NCBI GenBank assembly: GCA_002751075.1
Contig: NAOQ01000054.1
Span: 3,284-60,033, forward strand
Reading direction: 5' to 3'
Length of the DNA: 56,750 nt
Origin: Ichthyophonus hoferi
Lineage: Eukaryota > Opisthokonta > Ichthyosporea > Ichthyophonida > Ichthyophonidae
Under the pieces are notes generated by a model, which saw nothing but the letters and a program-made list of their open reading frames with translations, did no database searches and had not been told where the DNA came from. Positions 1 through 16,710 of this stretch are shown here, in pieces (positions within the stretch are counted from its first letter, which is position 1; each line of letters opens with the position of its first letter). The position numbers were made by a program, and so were the translations under genes.

Positions 1-95
1 TAGTAATAGTAGTAGTAGTAATAATAATAATAGTTCTAGTAGTAAAAATAATAATAGTAATAATAATAACTAGTAATATGCCATTGTAAAATATT
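1..95. repeat. TAG/TAA trinucleotide microsatellite
   Basis: Irregular tandem TAG and TAA units fill the first ~95 bases. The tract lies in the intron before the first visible exon of the eIF2alpha kinase gene and carries no reading frame of interest. Confidence 0.8.
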
Positions 96-146
96 TATCT
101 TACTACTACTTTCCTATCTACCGTTCTATTGGTCTATCACGCACAG

Positions 147-3100
147 GTTCGTCATCGATTGGATGGGATAGAGTATGCTGTAAAGAAGGTCCCTTTAAAT
201 GATGCCCGCCCGGCACTTCTTTTAAAAGTAATATAACAATATTATTGGCTGACAGTTTTATCATTTTTTTCTTTTTTAATATTCGTATTTTGTTTGTGGG
301 TTATCACACACTATTGACGCCTAGTGATGAGCACTTGGAGATTAAGATGGGATAGGATAGGATCTAGGATATGATCATACAATATAATAATGATAATACT
401 AACAACAATAGTAATAATACGAGTAATAACAATAATATAACAAGCTATAATATCATGGAATATACTGCCATATTACAACTTATTTGTCTTGCACATATAA
501 TGATTGATACCAATCTAATTATATCTACAATCTATAATTAAATAGTGTAAGATTGCGTCATTAAGCTAGACTAACACTGGATACTGATTGGGACAGGCAT
601 TGAGGGAGGTAAAAAGTTTAGCGAAGCTAGAGGGCCCCCACCTAGTGCGGTACTATAGTGCATGGTTCGAATATGCTCCGGTCCATGTGGCCGTGACCCG
701 CCGAACCTCTCACCCTCACCTGCACAGGGCTCCCTTACCAACCCTTCTGGAGTTGGCTGATGGTAAGAATGACAGAGATGTATGTATGTATGCATGTATG
801 GTGTATGTGTTTTTATATTTTATGTATATGTATATGTATATATGTATATATGTATGTATGTATTTGCATATGCATGTAAAGTAGTATATATATATATATA
901 TATATATATGTACCAAAACACCAATTCCTTCATCCATCCTGTACTCTAACACTCTTCTGTACAAGGACCCACCCCCACCCCACCCTGTAGCCAGAGCCAA
1001 TCCCTTGGTAAAGGGCCCCCTCCAACTACGCTCAAAGTCCCACCTAGGAAACATAGGCAGTCTGTATCTACAGGCGAAGAAAGTACCGATGATAGCTGGA
1101 GTAGTGTTGATAGTGCAGACGAGGGAGAGGGCGAAGATCTACAGTGGATGGATCAGGATGACCTGGCATTGGATGATGGGGTTAGTTTATTGTTATGTGA
1201 TTGGTTGTGATATAGTTGGTTTAGTGTGATAGGATATGTGATATAGGGTTATAATAATCTAGTTACTATTTTGAGTTTGTTATATATATATATATATATA
1301 TATATATTAGGATTGTCTCTACATTATTTTATAAAGGCTTAAATAATTCGCATGCTATGTATATTATGTGATTTGATTAATGCATGGTCATGTGTTCCTA
1401 TTAGCCACCTCCTAACACGTCTATACCATTGATTGGTTTGATCATCCCTTCCCCGCTTCCCTTGATCAATTACTATGCCCAATTTTTATATTTATCTACC
1501 CCCTACCAATGGTGTGTCTCTACGTTTGCTACACTCCTCTATATATATCCATTTAAAATGTTTATGATTGATCATCTACCTTTAATGAATTTGGTTGGAT
1601 GGATATCACTCCCATTCTTCAGTTCTTTTATTATAGCTTTTTACATGTATATCAATTATGTCTTATAATGCAATATAGTATAATACAATACAATATAATA
1701 CAATATAAGATAATATAGCATGAATAGAAAGACCTCCTTGTCTCATAATGACGCATGTACCCCGCATCCATACTCTATTTATATATAATCGTTTTACCAA
1801 TGCCCACTGTGTGCTTGTTTAGTGCCCTTGGTCATGGTTGTCTATTGGTTCAGAATATGTATATACCCATACGTGTTGGCTATTTTAATGAAGACCTAGA
1901 AGCCTGTGATTTAATATTCCAATCAACCAGTTATCCAAGGTTTTGTGTTCTATTTAAAATTTTGAAGTATAACGAACGTTAATAATTAACCTCTTTCTAA
2001 CCAACCGCCAACAATCATTTCTAGACTAGTAACTGGGATCCTAAATTTGAGGTGACAGGTAAGCTTTCATTGGTCATCATGATTTTATATTTTCTTTTTG
2101 GTCTTTGCTGAAATCTATCACAATGTTTTTGTTTTACTAGGCTGCAATCTCTTCTACCTATTACTGGTAGAAACTAACTCAATATTAGTTAATAGTTATC
2201 TAAGGAGACACTTCTTTGGTTTTCTGTTTTGTTTGATTCGATTTGATTTGGTTTGATTTGATTTGATTCGATTGATGGTTAAGACTGTATAATTAGATAA
2301 ATAGCGTACTTTAATATATCATGTATGTGAATAATCTTTCAAATGCTGAAGGAAAGTAGACATTGCTAATTTACATTTAATTTATTTAGTTAATGTGTGA
2401 TATGAGCTAATTTGATTGGGTGAGGCTAGCCGCTTGTGATAGGGTTAGCAGTAGTAGTCATTGGAAGGGTATTTATATATTCACTTATGTATGGTCTGTG
2501 AACCAATTAGATTGATTTGAGTAGACTTGGTTTATTTATTTATAATTGGTGGAAGATCAGTAAATAACCCGTATATAGAATCATTCATTATTCACATATA
2601 TTATTTATATTATATTTTATTATACTACACTACACTTGATACCATGCTATACTATAGTATATTTTATTATGTTATACTATATTTTATTATACATATTCCC
2701 ATCCTAGATTTAACATCCAATCATAAATGAGAAATAGTATATGCGATTACCCTCTCCTGTGTTTTTGTTTTTGATTGACTCTTGAGCCCTCTAGTTATCT
2801 TATTGGCTTTCTTGTTCTAGGTATGCAGCTATCTAACTGGTCAGTGCGCTCTATCCCAGATAATCTTTTTGATTTTGGCACAACAACTATAAGCGAGCAG
2901 TCAACCTCCAAGAGGAGTTCGTCTGGTCAATCGTCGTCGACGGGCAGTACAGTAAGTACATACATACATACGTGCATACATATAATGAGATGTGCTATAT
3001 TGTAGTATATTATGTTGTATTTTGTCATACTATACTATACTATACTATACTATATATATACTCCTTATATGCTCTGATTTTATGCCAGTGTTATATTTTA

Positions 3101-6100
3101 TCTTATAACGTCCACCTCTTGTACCAATCATTCATCACCCCCACTCTGTATAGAGTCGCTTCCATGACGTCACTACCGCCAATCACCAGCCCCTATCCGC
3201 CTGTGTCATACCTCGTAAAAGCCTACATCTGTTTATTCAGATGCAATTATGTGACAGCACGCTGAGTATTTGGTTAAAGGAAAGGAATGACGGGTGTGTG
3301 AGTGGCGAGGAATGGAAGGTGGTCAATGGCCGGAGCAATAACGACATCATGTCTCAGTTACTGGAAGGTGTAGCTTACTTCCATGCCAAGGGCCATTTAC
3401 ACCGCGATTTAAAGGTCTGTGTGGCTTTATGTGTGTATGTATATGTATTTGTATATGTAAGTGTATGTGCATGTATGTATGTATTTTGGTATGTATATGT
3501 AGATGTGTGTGGTCGTATTTGGGAGGATGGTTAATATACTATTGTACTATTATTAAATGTTTTTATTATGCTATTATGTTATTATATTATATACTATTAT
3601 ATTATTATACTATTATACTATGTTATTATCAGGGCACTATATCGTTATATATAGTGCCATAATAAAACTAACGAGGTTATTTGGTTGGTTGCAGCCTGGA
3701 AACATATTTTTGGTTGGCAATAATCACGAAGTTCGTATTGGTGACTTTGGGCTGGTTACCGACTGTCTAGAACCTCATGTAGTGAAAGGTATGTATTTGA
3801 TTCGAGCCGATTCGAGTCAGGCTAAATTGGATAGTAGCTTGGTTATAAATATAATAGAACGCGGGCACCAAACCTTTTTTAATTTAATGTTTTTTTAAAA
3901 AAAATCCCTTTATTCTTTTTTATTTTCTATCAGTCATAAATCTCATATATAGTATGATAGGTCGGTCGAGTGAAAATGTATGACGCAATATAAAATTCTC
4001 TATTAGGAACAAACATGCCTAAGTAGTATTTTAAAATATTTTTTTAATGATATTAATTGTAGAAATCAATTGTAGGTTACCATACTAATCGTCTAGGCCT
4101 ACATTGTCTATGGTAGTTAGTTATAGTACTAGAGCCAGTATATTGCAAGAGAGCATGAGGTGTTCACAGGAAATGTTTAGTGTTAAGGCATGATTGGTTT
4201 GGACCCTTAAAGGATGTTATATTTAAAATTCTAAAAGAGGGTTAAACCAATTGTTATATATATTCTGTGTCATATCTCTTATATTAGATCATATATTATA
4301 CATTATACGTTGCACATTAATTTTATCTACGTACTGTACACCAATATGATACAATCATGTGCATTGCAAGAAGTTTTATATACAAATTACTGTATAAGTA
4401 TATAGTATTAGAGCCAATAGATGAGGTTCTTTATAATATAATAATAATAAATTAGTGTTGGGTGGGTGGCTTAATTTTTTAAAATGCTTTAAAATGATTT
4501 AATAGACATATTAGATGATTAGTGAGTATAAATCATGCATAGGTGTGGCATAGCATGGCTCTAGTAATAAATAGCCAATAAGACCCATCCAAATATAGTG
4601 TATAGTATATAGCATTGGAGTAGTATGTATGCTACAGATCGCGATAAAATTTTAATGTGTATATTTATAAGTTGATTAAAATATTAAAATACAGCAGACA
4701 AATCAGCGCTACCAACTGATTGGACAACGGGAGTAGGTACATCGTCATATGCCTCCCCTGAGCAACTGAATGGTAAGGTTTATCTATCCAGTTGTTATTA
4801 TATCTATCCCATATTTGCTCTGTTTTCTTTTTCTTTATCTACCCACTATACGCTATGGTTCTCGCTAAACATTTCCTTTATATATATATGTCAATCCGTG
4901 ACGTTTATGAATTCCAAATATAATCATTATATTATCTATGGTAATTGTATCCTATTACATTTTGAGGTGCCGGTCTGTCACACACTCCCTGAACTCATCT
5001 ACCAATCACTATTCAACTACGTACTCTAGGGGGACCTCAGACGCCAAAATGTGATATATACAGTCTGGGCATCATTTTATTTGAGCTATTCTGCCCAATG
5101 GTAACATCTATGGAAAGGTCTGTGTTTTTATTGGTCCCCTATACCTTTCTATTTTGGTCATATAGATACATTTCTATTTAGCCTTTAGTATAAATATCAG
5201 AGTAGATACATATATAGATTATATTATATTATGTCGTATTGCATTTTTATATGCTGTGTTATGTTTTATTATTTCATACTATATTATACTATGCTATACT
5301 ATACTATACTATACCATCTTTTATTATACGATACCCTACTATATTATACTGTATTATATATTCAAAATTTGTTATATACCTACAGAGCTACCCTAATCCG
5401 TAACGTCAGATTGGGCCTCTTACCCAATAGCATCATTCAGCACTTTCCAAAAGAAGTAAGTGCTTTGCCTTCCATGCATTGTATGTGTTACTTTAAAAAT
5501 CTATATGGATTGGTGGATTATAATTAAATTCTAATTTGGGCGCGTTACTACAATTTATCTCTTAGTAATAGGATTATATGCTTTAACATAGTTGATTACT
5601 ATGATGTTACTTATAGTGAAACCTGATTTTATTATTCTAATAGAATTGAATAGTGCTAACCAAGGATGCCTTGATGCTTTTAAAAGTCGTGATTATCCAT
5701 TATTTATTAGTTGCCTCTCAGTCTTATTAAATTAAATTATCTTCATCTTTTTCTACTTATTAAATTGAATAAGTTAAACACATGAAATTAAATGGTGACT
5801 AAGGCGACAAGCAATTAAAAATCAGTGAGCTAATTAAATAATTCAGTTTAAGTAGTACCCACACGCCTATTGGCTGTCATAATAATACCTAAATAAATAC
5901 ATAGGGTAGTATTATCATCATTATTAAAAAAATTAATATAGGATTATGATTGGCATTATAATATTTTACTATTATCAGCCGCCTATAATATACCACTATT
6001 GGATGTATTAAATATTTTATAAAATATTATTATAAGTAGTCACTATAACTTTTTTTAAAAATATTTTTCACTTGCTACTGTAGAGATTGAACTATAGTAA

Positions 6101-7608
6101 TTACAATCAAGATGCAATCAAATATAATCATTAAAACCAAAAAGATATAGGGTAAACATAACTCATTTTTATCTTAAGTTGTTACCCTGACAATGACGCT
6201 TGTCAGGTGGCGGACTATAGCGTAAACAAAACTAGAAACCCAATCTCAACCACACAGTGGTTAATCTATACTATGCTAAATACGTGTGATGTGGTGAGAC
6301 TGAATTCGTATAAAGCTGTATACCTAACATAATATGGGATACGAGAATTAATCTCAATCTAAATAAGTACTATGTAGGTTTGATAAATAATTTCTACTAT
6401 TTGCTTAGTAGCAGATAATAAATGAACAAATTGTTCTATTATAACTAAATAAATAAGGAATCGTTGTAACGTCTTACACCTGTTTCAGTGATAAGCGCCA
6501 ATATAATTTTACTTAATTGTGTCCAAATCAACTAGGTAGTTAATCTGAACCCATAAAATGGCACCATGTAATTATTAATCGTATATATACGGTATAATGA
6601 TTGACCATTCACTGATGAGACACTATACAGTAATAAGATCTTTAAATACATTGTTTCTGATTGGAGTACAATTAACATTAACTATATGGGATTATAATAG
6701 GTTAACACAACGAAATAGAAGTACCACAATCGAGTGCTTTCTTCTCATCATCAATTATTCTTAATTGCTTACCAGTTGCCACTATGTGTAATTAATTACT
6801 AACCCATCATTGTTTCTTATTCATACGGAATGTGATATGATAGAATATAATATAGTGCACCGTATATATAAGCAACTATAGCATGGGAAGGAGAAGAGTT
6901 TCAACCCAAATATGGAATACTTAAGGCACGTAAAATTTAAGCACATGTATGAACCAGTAATATGTAACAAGTAAAACAGACCTGGCACTAACTTTATACA
7001 CCTTACCTATATTAGGCAGCTCTAGTGCGATGGATGACGTCACCTATCTCTGAAAACCGACCAGATGCTGTACACCTGGTACAATACTTTGGGGAAGACT
7101 CCCCTCTCTTGAGGCATGAACAGGTATGTGTAGGCATGGCTGTATCTGTCATATTCTCACATGTAGGGTATACGATAGGATGTAACATGCTATTGTATGA
7201 TAAGAGTGTGTGCCATCTGTTTATGGTAAAATGTATAAATTGCCAGACTGTAATAACATACAATGTAATCTACTATAATATAATATTATAATAATACATA
7301 ATATAATATAATATGATACTATACTATAGTAAAATCCAACCAAATATACTGTAGGATAATATACCATGACTATCACCCTATTTCTTATTCCTACCTCCAA
7401 CGCCTCCCTCTCCCAGGTCCATGTAAGCACCGATTGGTTGGAACTGTGCCAACAACTACATGAGAAGGACATTCTCATTGGTTCTTTACAAAAAGAGCTT
7501 TGCGATCAGCGGGAATTAATCGCTAAGCAACAATCTATGATCGACCAATTGAAAACTGAAAGTGCTAACAATCACAACTTATCAACTGATCCAGATCCAG
7601 ACAATTAA
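147..7608 (+). CDS. EIF2AK1: eIF2alpha kinase, HRI (EIF2AK1)-like, 5' end outside the window
   Basis: Ser/Thr kinase that phosphorylates eIF2alpha to damp translation initiation under stress; cytosolic in the known family. Exons: 147-227, 597-762, 966-1180, 2025-2058, 2821-2951, 3154-3414, 3695-3788, 4695-4772, 5030-5117, 5386-5455, 7016-7123, 7417-7608. Phases join throughout to give 505 codons ending in TAA. Visible motifs are the ATP lysine in YAVKKV (codon 183-185), REVKSLAKLE helix C, a long P/T/S-rich then acidic insert (exons 3-5), LFIQMQLCDSTL (family signature), HRDLKPGNIF, DFG (3743-3751) and VGTSSYASPEQL activation segment. The last exon encodes a polar, coiled-coil-like tail as in HRI. 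The glycine loop and the regulatory N-terminus lie upstream of the window. HRI is favoured over PERK or GCN2 by the short tail, but this is family memory. A 1.56-kb intron (5456-7015) holds a repeat arm. Confidence 0.9.
2025..2058 (+). other. 34-nt micro-exon of the eIF2alpha kinase gene
   Basis: A TTTCTAG acceptor and a GTAAGC donor bracket 34 bases that read TSNWDPKFEVT plus one base. The length (3n+1) is exactly what is needed to join the phase-0 end of exon 3 to the exon starting at 2821, giving a G-M-Q-L junction. It lies in the poorly conserved kinase insert, so only phase and splice signals support it. Confidence 0.6.
6149..6405 (+). repeat. Solo arm of a dispersed inverted-repeat element (copy A)
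   Basis: This intronic stretch shares long blocks with 46636-46900 and, inverted, with 47690-47956 and 24340-24488. Shared blocks include AGGGTAA near the start, GGTGGCGGACTATAG, TGAGACTGAATTC and TACTATGTAGGTTTG. A short local hairpin (CCTGACA / TGTCAGG) sits ahead of the GGTGGCGGACTA block. No inverted partner arm was found within this intron, so it appears to be a solo arm. Confidence 0.75.
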
Positions 7609-8556
7609 TTTTAAATACTTTAATGCTCAATTTAACATTAACATTTGAATAGTACCCGTCTTAACCGGTTTTGAATGCTTTGAATTATTTAGTAAATAGT
7701 GACTATTGGCCATCTGGTTTGTTAAATACACGCATGTGGTGCTTTGGCATGTAATACCATGATTGCCTCATTTATTACCCTCTATTACTTCCTTCTATCA
7801 TTTATATATAGATAATAATTGAAGATTATACGGTAGTATGTACGTATTGATATGTTAAGAGTCTAGCCTTTATGTTAGTACTATGGGTGCAATATTAAAC
7901 AAATTAACCAACCAATAAACTGTTAGAGATATTATCCGAATCTGTGTCAGTTCTATCCAGCTGTCAGGATCTCCAACTATATAACTCTGGCAGTGGTTAA
8001 TATTGTTTGACCAGTGTTAGTAATAGTCACTTCATATGCAGTTCTCCAACTTCTGAAAGAGCGAGGGGTGTACTCTGATTATCATATGTGAGTGCCAGTG
8101 GTTAACTAAATACAATAGCGATGTGATTATTGCAAATATCTAGTTAAATGCAAGGTATTTTGGTATGCTCATATGAGAACTTCATATTTTGTTATTTCAT
8201 TATGTATTAGCCGGGCACGCTGAACGGCGGTGTAAATGACTGGTCTTTTATTATTGACTTTTCTTTTCTTTTTATACTTAGTTTTATCACCAGTGTTAAC
8301 TTACGATAAGTCACAGACCCACTAGAATTGGCTGATCTTACCACAATACTTAAGTACTATTGTCTCTATTTATATGGTGAATTAACTCATGTCCTCATTA
8401 ATGTAATGGTGTTCATATACTGTATACTATGACAGAAATTGATCTACTTATCTGTGGCTAGCAATCTTGTAACAGATATGATAATATGATAGTGTAAGTG
8501 GAATTGCATAATAGTATAATAATGCAATAATATGATGGTGTGATGTTATGATGGTA
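7609..8556. other. Intergenic / 3' flank of the kinase gene, no gene seen
   Basis: AT-rich sequence after the kinase stop codon. The first AATAAA on the + strand is at 7914-7919, about 300 bases downstream, and is a possible polyadenylation signal. No coding exon was found on either strand. Confidence 0.5.
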
Positions 8557-9165
8557 GGAATTAATCTTAAACTGGACCATTACTATGTAGGTTTGATAAG
8601 TAGTTTCTTTATTATTGTACATAATTGCTAAATAATAATTAATTTAAGTTATTATTGTAATGTATTAAACCTATTCCAACATTGTCCAACCCAAAGCATA
8701 TACCAACTGTCAATTTCAGCCTGCATTCTAGTTATTACCATATGTGCCTCAGGTAGTAGTCATAAATTACAAGTAGTGAATCAGAATCAAAGCAGACGTT
8801 CTTTATTCAAACTCACTGCAAAATTAAATGTCAAGCCTATTGTAGATAGAGATAGATCTTTTATACTTAAAAAACACAGTATGCCATAATTCTTCACACT
8901 ACTGCCCCAAAGAAAATTAGAAGCATAGTAATTGGCCAGGTTGGTTTATTTTGTATTATATATAGCACATTTTTCCTGTATCCAATGAATCACATAAAAC
9001 TATTCATGAGATATAATTAGTAATTAGAAAATCAATTATAACTCTTCATGAGATTGATCTAACCAAATTAAAAGGGTAGTAATGGGCTAAGTAGGCTTAC
9101 TGTGTACTATATATAGCACATTATTACTGTCTCCATTGGCTAAATGCCATTTAGAAATATATTGC
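8557..9165 (+). repeat. Truncated copy of the inverted-repeat element with tandem core (copy E)
   Basis: 8557-8620 matches the inner end of the element arm (TACTATGTAGGTTTGATAAG). From about 8880 to 9165 there are two diverged ~150-bp units with the landmarks ATAATTCTTCACAC, TATATATAGCACATT and CTGTATCCAAT, matching the tandem core at 47363-47640. The outer end of the arm and the opposite arm are missing, so this is a broken copy of the element at 46636-47956. Confidence 0.65.
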
Positions 9166-9265
9166 ATAATAGCTAGAATGATTAATATTATGTATATCCA
9201 GTATTATATAATTAGTATTATTAAGTCACAACTCATACTACTATACTACATACATTGTATAGCAC

Positions 9266-9335
9266 AATGGTGGGTGTTCTACCTGGAGTTAATGGTGGGT
9301 GTTCTACCTGGTGGGTGTTCTACCTGGAGTTAATG
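9266..9335 (+). repeat. Short direct repeat, GGTGGGTGTTCTACCTGG
   Basis: Three head-to-tail copies of GGTGGGTGTTCTACCTGG, two of them followed by AGTTAAT, give unit lengths of about 18-25 bases. It lies in the intergene between two convergent genes. The near-identical copies suggest a recent slippage array. Confidence 0.85.
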
Positions 9336-9691
9336 TATGTTGACACTAGAGTTACCATAATAAAAAAACTATGAATGGCTGACTCCATTTACAATAATAA
9401 ATATGCTTATGACCTCCACTCATTAATAAACCTATGTAAACCTATGTTGGCACTAGAGCATTAATTGTACAATAAACAAAAAATAACAATAACATTTTGA
9501 TATTATTTATCATAAGGATATAAACGAATAACTTTGTAATGAGATATATATCTTATTCCTGTAAATAAATAAGAAGAAAAGTGATGAGTTGCAACATATC
9601 ATATTGCTATCACAATCATTATTATTACTATTCTTAATATTACATAATATAAATGTTAACAGTAGATACAAGTAAATGAAATATGGTGCAT

Positions 9692-9697
9692 TTTATT
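9692..9697 (-). terminator. Candidate polyadenylation signal for the EGF membrane-protein gene
   Basis: AATAAA on the minus strand, 154 bases beyond the stop codon at 9851-9853. It is the nearest good match downstream. No transcript evidence is available. Confidence 0.4.
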
Positions 9698-9850
9698 GTT
9701 AAAAGAACTTACCATTGTACACAGTACAATGCATTAGATGCTACATTAGTTAGCAGAAGAGACAGTCAATCCACACTTATATACTTACTATCTATACCTA
9801 CACTAACTATAATAACTATAACATATACTACATCTATACCTACACTAACA

Positions 9851-12910
<3,060 letters not shown>

Positions 12911-13189
12911 CTTTCTAAAATTGATTTACACAATAATGAGTCAAAAGGAACTGATTCTTTTTCTTATATGGCTTAGGTTTCTTCAGAAATTTCTTCGAAT
13001 TGTTTTTCAGTTCACATAAACTGGAAATTTTAATGGCTAATCTATGTATATTGGTAATTGCGTATTCATTCTCCAGTACTTTAAATCTGATATATTACAT
13101 CAACAATAATTAAAATCTGCATATATAAACAAGGCAAACTTGCATAATTTTTATTTCTTTTTGTTTAATGTGCTTAATTTATTTTTTCG
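12911..13189. promoter_or_regulatory. Probable 5' flank of the EGF membrane-protein gene
   Basis: Sequence upstream of the ATG at 12910 on the minus strand. It is AT-rich with no recognisable TATA box at a defined distance. It is called only by position. Confidence 0.25.
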
Positions 13190-14250
13190 ATTTGTTGGCA
13201 CTACTGGTTTCCCTTGTTGATTGCAATTAGCACACATTTGCTCTTGCTTTAAATAGTAATAAGATAAAGCTACAGCTTTATAAACAAATACCTAAGAATA
13301 GTAAACATTTATTATTATTGACAAATATTATTTTGTTTAAATTTGGATTTCATATCTAATGTATGTAATGAGAAATTTCTATAACAAGTGTTTAGTTTCC
13401 TCTTCTAGAAAAATTTACTTGCTATAATTAATTACTAAGAAATGTTTTCCGCCTAGCTCTAATTGGTTCAGAACGATTAGTTCAGAGATTTTCAGAGAGC
13501 ATGCAAAAGCATGTTTGATTATTCTGATTGGGGAAAAGCCATATGTGTTTGACTAGATGAATTCCATTAATTCCTAGTTGGATTCAAATACCTAAACTAG
13601 TAATTTTCGATACGTGTATTTGTCTAAAAAGTTGTAACAAATTGAAAAAAAGTATTATTTTTTTTAGTCCTTGATTTTTTTGTTAACTACCTGTCTCGGG
13701 GTAATAGACATTTTAAAATTATAACATATTCTACATGTAACTTGGGAAAATAGTCAGTGCAATCTATTGGTGTTAAATGGCAATCTCACATGATCTATCG
13801 CAATTGAACCAGCCAATGGTAAGGATCCTGCAATTATATAATAAGCCGTTCCCGGATTAAACTCTACTCTAAGTAAAGCCCTGACCACCCTACTATTGTC
13901 TCCCTTTTTAATTACAATTAGTACATATTTACTCTTGTTGAAAAGGTATTTTTTATAAAACTACAGTTTTATTAAAAAAATATCTAAGAATAGTAAATAT
14001 TTACTATTATGAGTAATAATTATTTTACATGTAGCCTGGAAAATAGTCAGTGCAATCCATTGGCGTTAAATGACAATCTCACATGATCTATCGCAATTGA
14101 ACCAGCCAATGGTAGGGATCCTGCAATTATATAATAAGCCCTCTCTCCGGATTAAACCCTAAGTAAAACCCTGGTCACCCGCTATTGGTCTCCCTTGTTG
14201 ATTGCAATTAGCACACATTTGTTCTTGTGTTAAATAGTAATAATGGGATG
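13190..14250. repeat. ~296-bp tandem repeat, two good copies plus one broken copy
   Basis: Copies start near 13733 and 14029 and share CATGTA, GGAAAATAGTCAGTGCAAT, TCTCACATGATCTATCGCAA and CCAGCCAATGGTA blocks, then GATTGCAATTAGCACACATT-like ends. A partial unit with the same end block lies at about 13198-13330, separated from the others by about 400 bases of other sequence. No coding potential. It looks like a small satellite or a duplicated non-autonomous element. Confidence 0.85.
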
Positions 14251-16704
14251 ATCTATCTCTGTGATTATCTACATGGACCACTAATATAGAAATATGCTTG
14301 CATATCCAGTTGGGAAAGAGATACGGGAGAACATTTGACTGATTACCTTTATTGAAAGGATCTGAATTGGTGCTGTTTTAAAAATACCATTACGTTTTAT
14401 ATAGGGATTAGAATGGAAGATACATGCAGACCGACTAACTATGAGGATATAATAAGTGTTTATTAAAATGTTATCAACAGCATAATAAATTACCAATTAA
14501 GCAAACTTTAATTAATTATTAATGATGTTTCTATAATAGATTAAAGTTATTAAGTGTTTAATTTATAATTGATTATATTTGAGATATTTGTAGAGTATAT
14601 AATGACAGACATTATTACAGCATCTTATCCACTGTATACAAAGGATTGTCATGGAGAGGCTGGTTGTATATCCCTACATACGTTTCTTATTACATTTTCT
14701 TATTCAATATAATATTTTCCCTCTACGCTTCATTAAGTACAGTTGATGTGCAAACAGGATATATAGTTCATTACGATATATATTTATTAGACAACGTGAT
14801 GGCTATTTACACGTGTCTTTATAATATTTTATAACCGATAGATGTAGAGGTCATACCGAGGTTGTCAATATACGGATTACTATTGTACTAAGAATAATAA
14901 CTATACCAAGTCAACTGTGTCATTTTGTCTTTTTACTTTATAACCAACTGCAAATACTCAGAGAGGGTAAAAAATAATCCTAGTATATATAATTAAATCA
15001 GGAATGATTGCAATATATAGCTTAAAGGTCAATCGTTGGGGCATATTGGGTGTTTTAAGAACATACCTATCCCGTGAAGGCATTACATTATTAATCTCCA
15101 GTATTATTATAGTAAGCTTAGTCTCCTATAATGAAAGTATATTGTAATGATTTGTAGTAGTTTTGTGGACTTGTTCACACACAATTAGGTGTTGTTTAAG
15201 TGTGTCTGGCTGAGCTAGCAATCGAGGGAGTGCTTAGCTTTGATCTGCTTTCAACAGAAAGTTGAGATTAGCTTAATATGAGAGAAGGCATGTATGATGG
15301 TTCCATTCTTAGCTGTCTAGTATTATTCTAAAATTTGAGGAGTGACTCTTGCCTTAATATGCTTAGGTGTAAGTGTGGTAATAGCACAGTCTGAGCAATC
15401 AGTGAGAGGTACTAAGGCTGAGTGTATGTAATCGCTACTATTGCAATCGAAAGTAACTAAACATTTCTCTGTATTTTCAATAGAAGAATTTAAACAATAT
15501 AAGTTATAGAAAACTGCCAATAAAGCACTACATATTACAATAAAATCTAATGGTCATAGAATACCGGTCAAACACCTTCTAACTATTAATAGGAATATAT
15601 ATAAAATATTGTTAACAAATAATAAGAAAAACTAAGCTTTGTTGATAACTGTTTATACATTATTATCTGTTACTTTATTGGTTGTTTTCATTTTATCTTT
15701 TTTGCTATCCTTGTTAATTGCAAATGACAATGTAGTCGCGTTCCATATTTCAATCCAAATAAAAATGGTATTATAAATCCTTACCGGCTAATGTAATTCA
15801 CGTGAGACCAGTAAGGCCCAGTAGAGTTGTTTAATTATAATTTGATAATTTTCCAATTGGTTTAACGTATGTGTCCTTATTTAGATGGCTTTTTAGCTGA
15901 TGTTCACATAATTAGTCTAATTAGATCTTGTAACATTAATATAATACAATATACTACACTAGCATACTTAACTCTTTTTCTATATTTAATAAAAGCAGTT
16001 AACAGTTACAACAAAATGCCCATGCTTAAGAGAGACAATAAGCACCTTTTCGAACAAACCACATAAAACCAAATAACATTAAATGCATTATACCATTCTT
16101 TTAACATTATACTATCTCACACCTGTATTTATTTATTTTAAAATACAAAAATATAAACAAAGAATAGCTCACCTCTCAACTCATGATTTTTATTTAGAAT
16201 GGCTTCCTCTGTAACCATCATATATGTAACTATGCATTATATTAGTATCATTCTCTTTACCTAATTTTATATTTATTTTCGATGTAATGATATATTATAT
16301 GATATCATAAAATATCATATATATATATATATATTCGAGGATAAGATTACATCCTGAAATCTTACTGAAATTTAACTTGACACTACATGATAGAGGGCTT
16401 TTACTGTGGGATCTAGAGGGGTACTTGCGACATGTGATCATATTACATTGCACAAAGCTCTCGTTGGAGCCATTAATATACTAACTGAGGTATGTATGTG
16501 TGTATGTTTTATTCTCTACCATTGATTGGGTCGTAATATACTTAAAATATTTAAATACACATTTATTGTATTTATATATTTCAATTTCAATATTTTAGCC
16601 GTAATTTTAATTATAATCTTAGACTTAATACCGCATCACGTCCTATATCGCTCAGTCAATATTATAAGAATTAGAGAATATTATAATCCAATCCGCAATT
16701 CGCG
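14251..16704. other. Gene-free AT-rich stretch
   Basis: No reading frame here has splice support, codon character or recognisable motifs. A short (TA)n run lies at about 16318-16334. Nothing else stands out. Confidence 0.5.
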
Positions 16705-16710
16705 TTTATT
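16705..16710 (-). terminator. Candidate polyadenylation signal for the lamin gene
   Basis: AATAAA on the minus strand about 95 bases past the lamin stop codon (16803-16805), a typical spacing. Confidence 0.45.

Noticed and set aside
1429-1982. Open frames between kinase exons at 1429-1668 and 1755-1982
   Set aside because: They do not match the kinase, break the phase between exons 966-1180 and 2821-2951, and the 34-nt micro-exon at 2025 fits instead.
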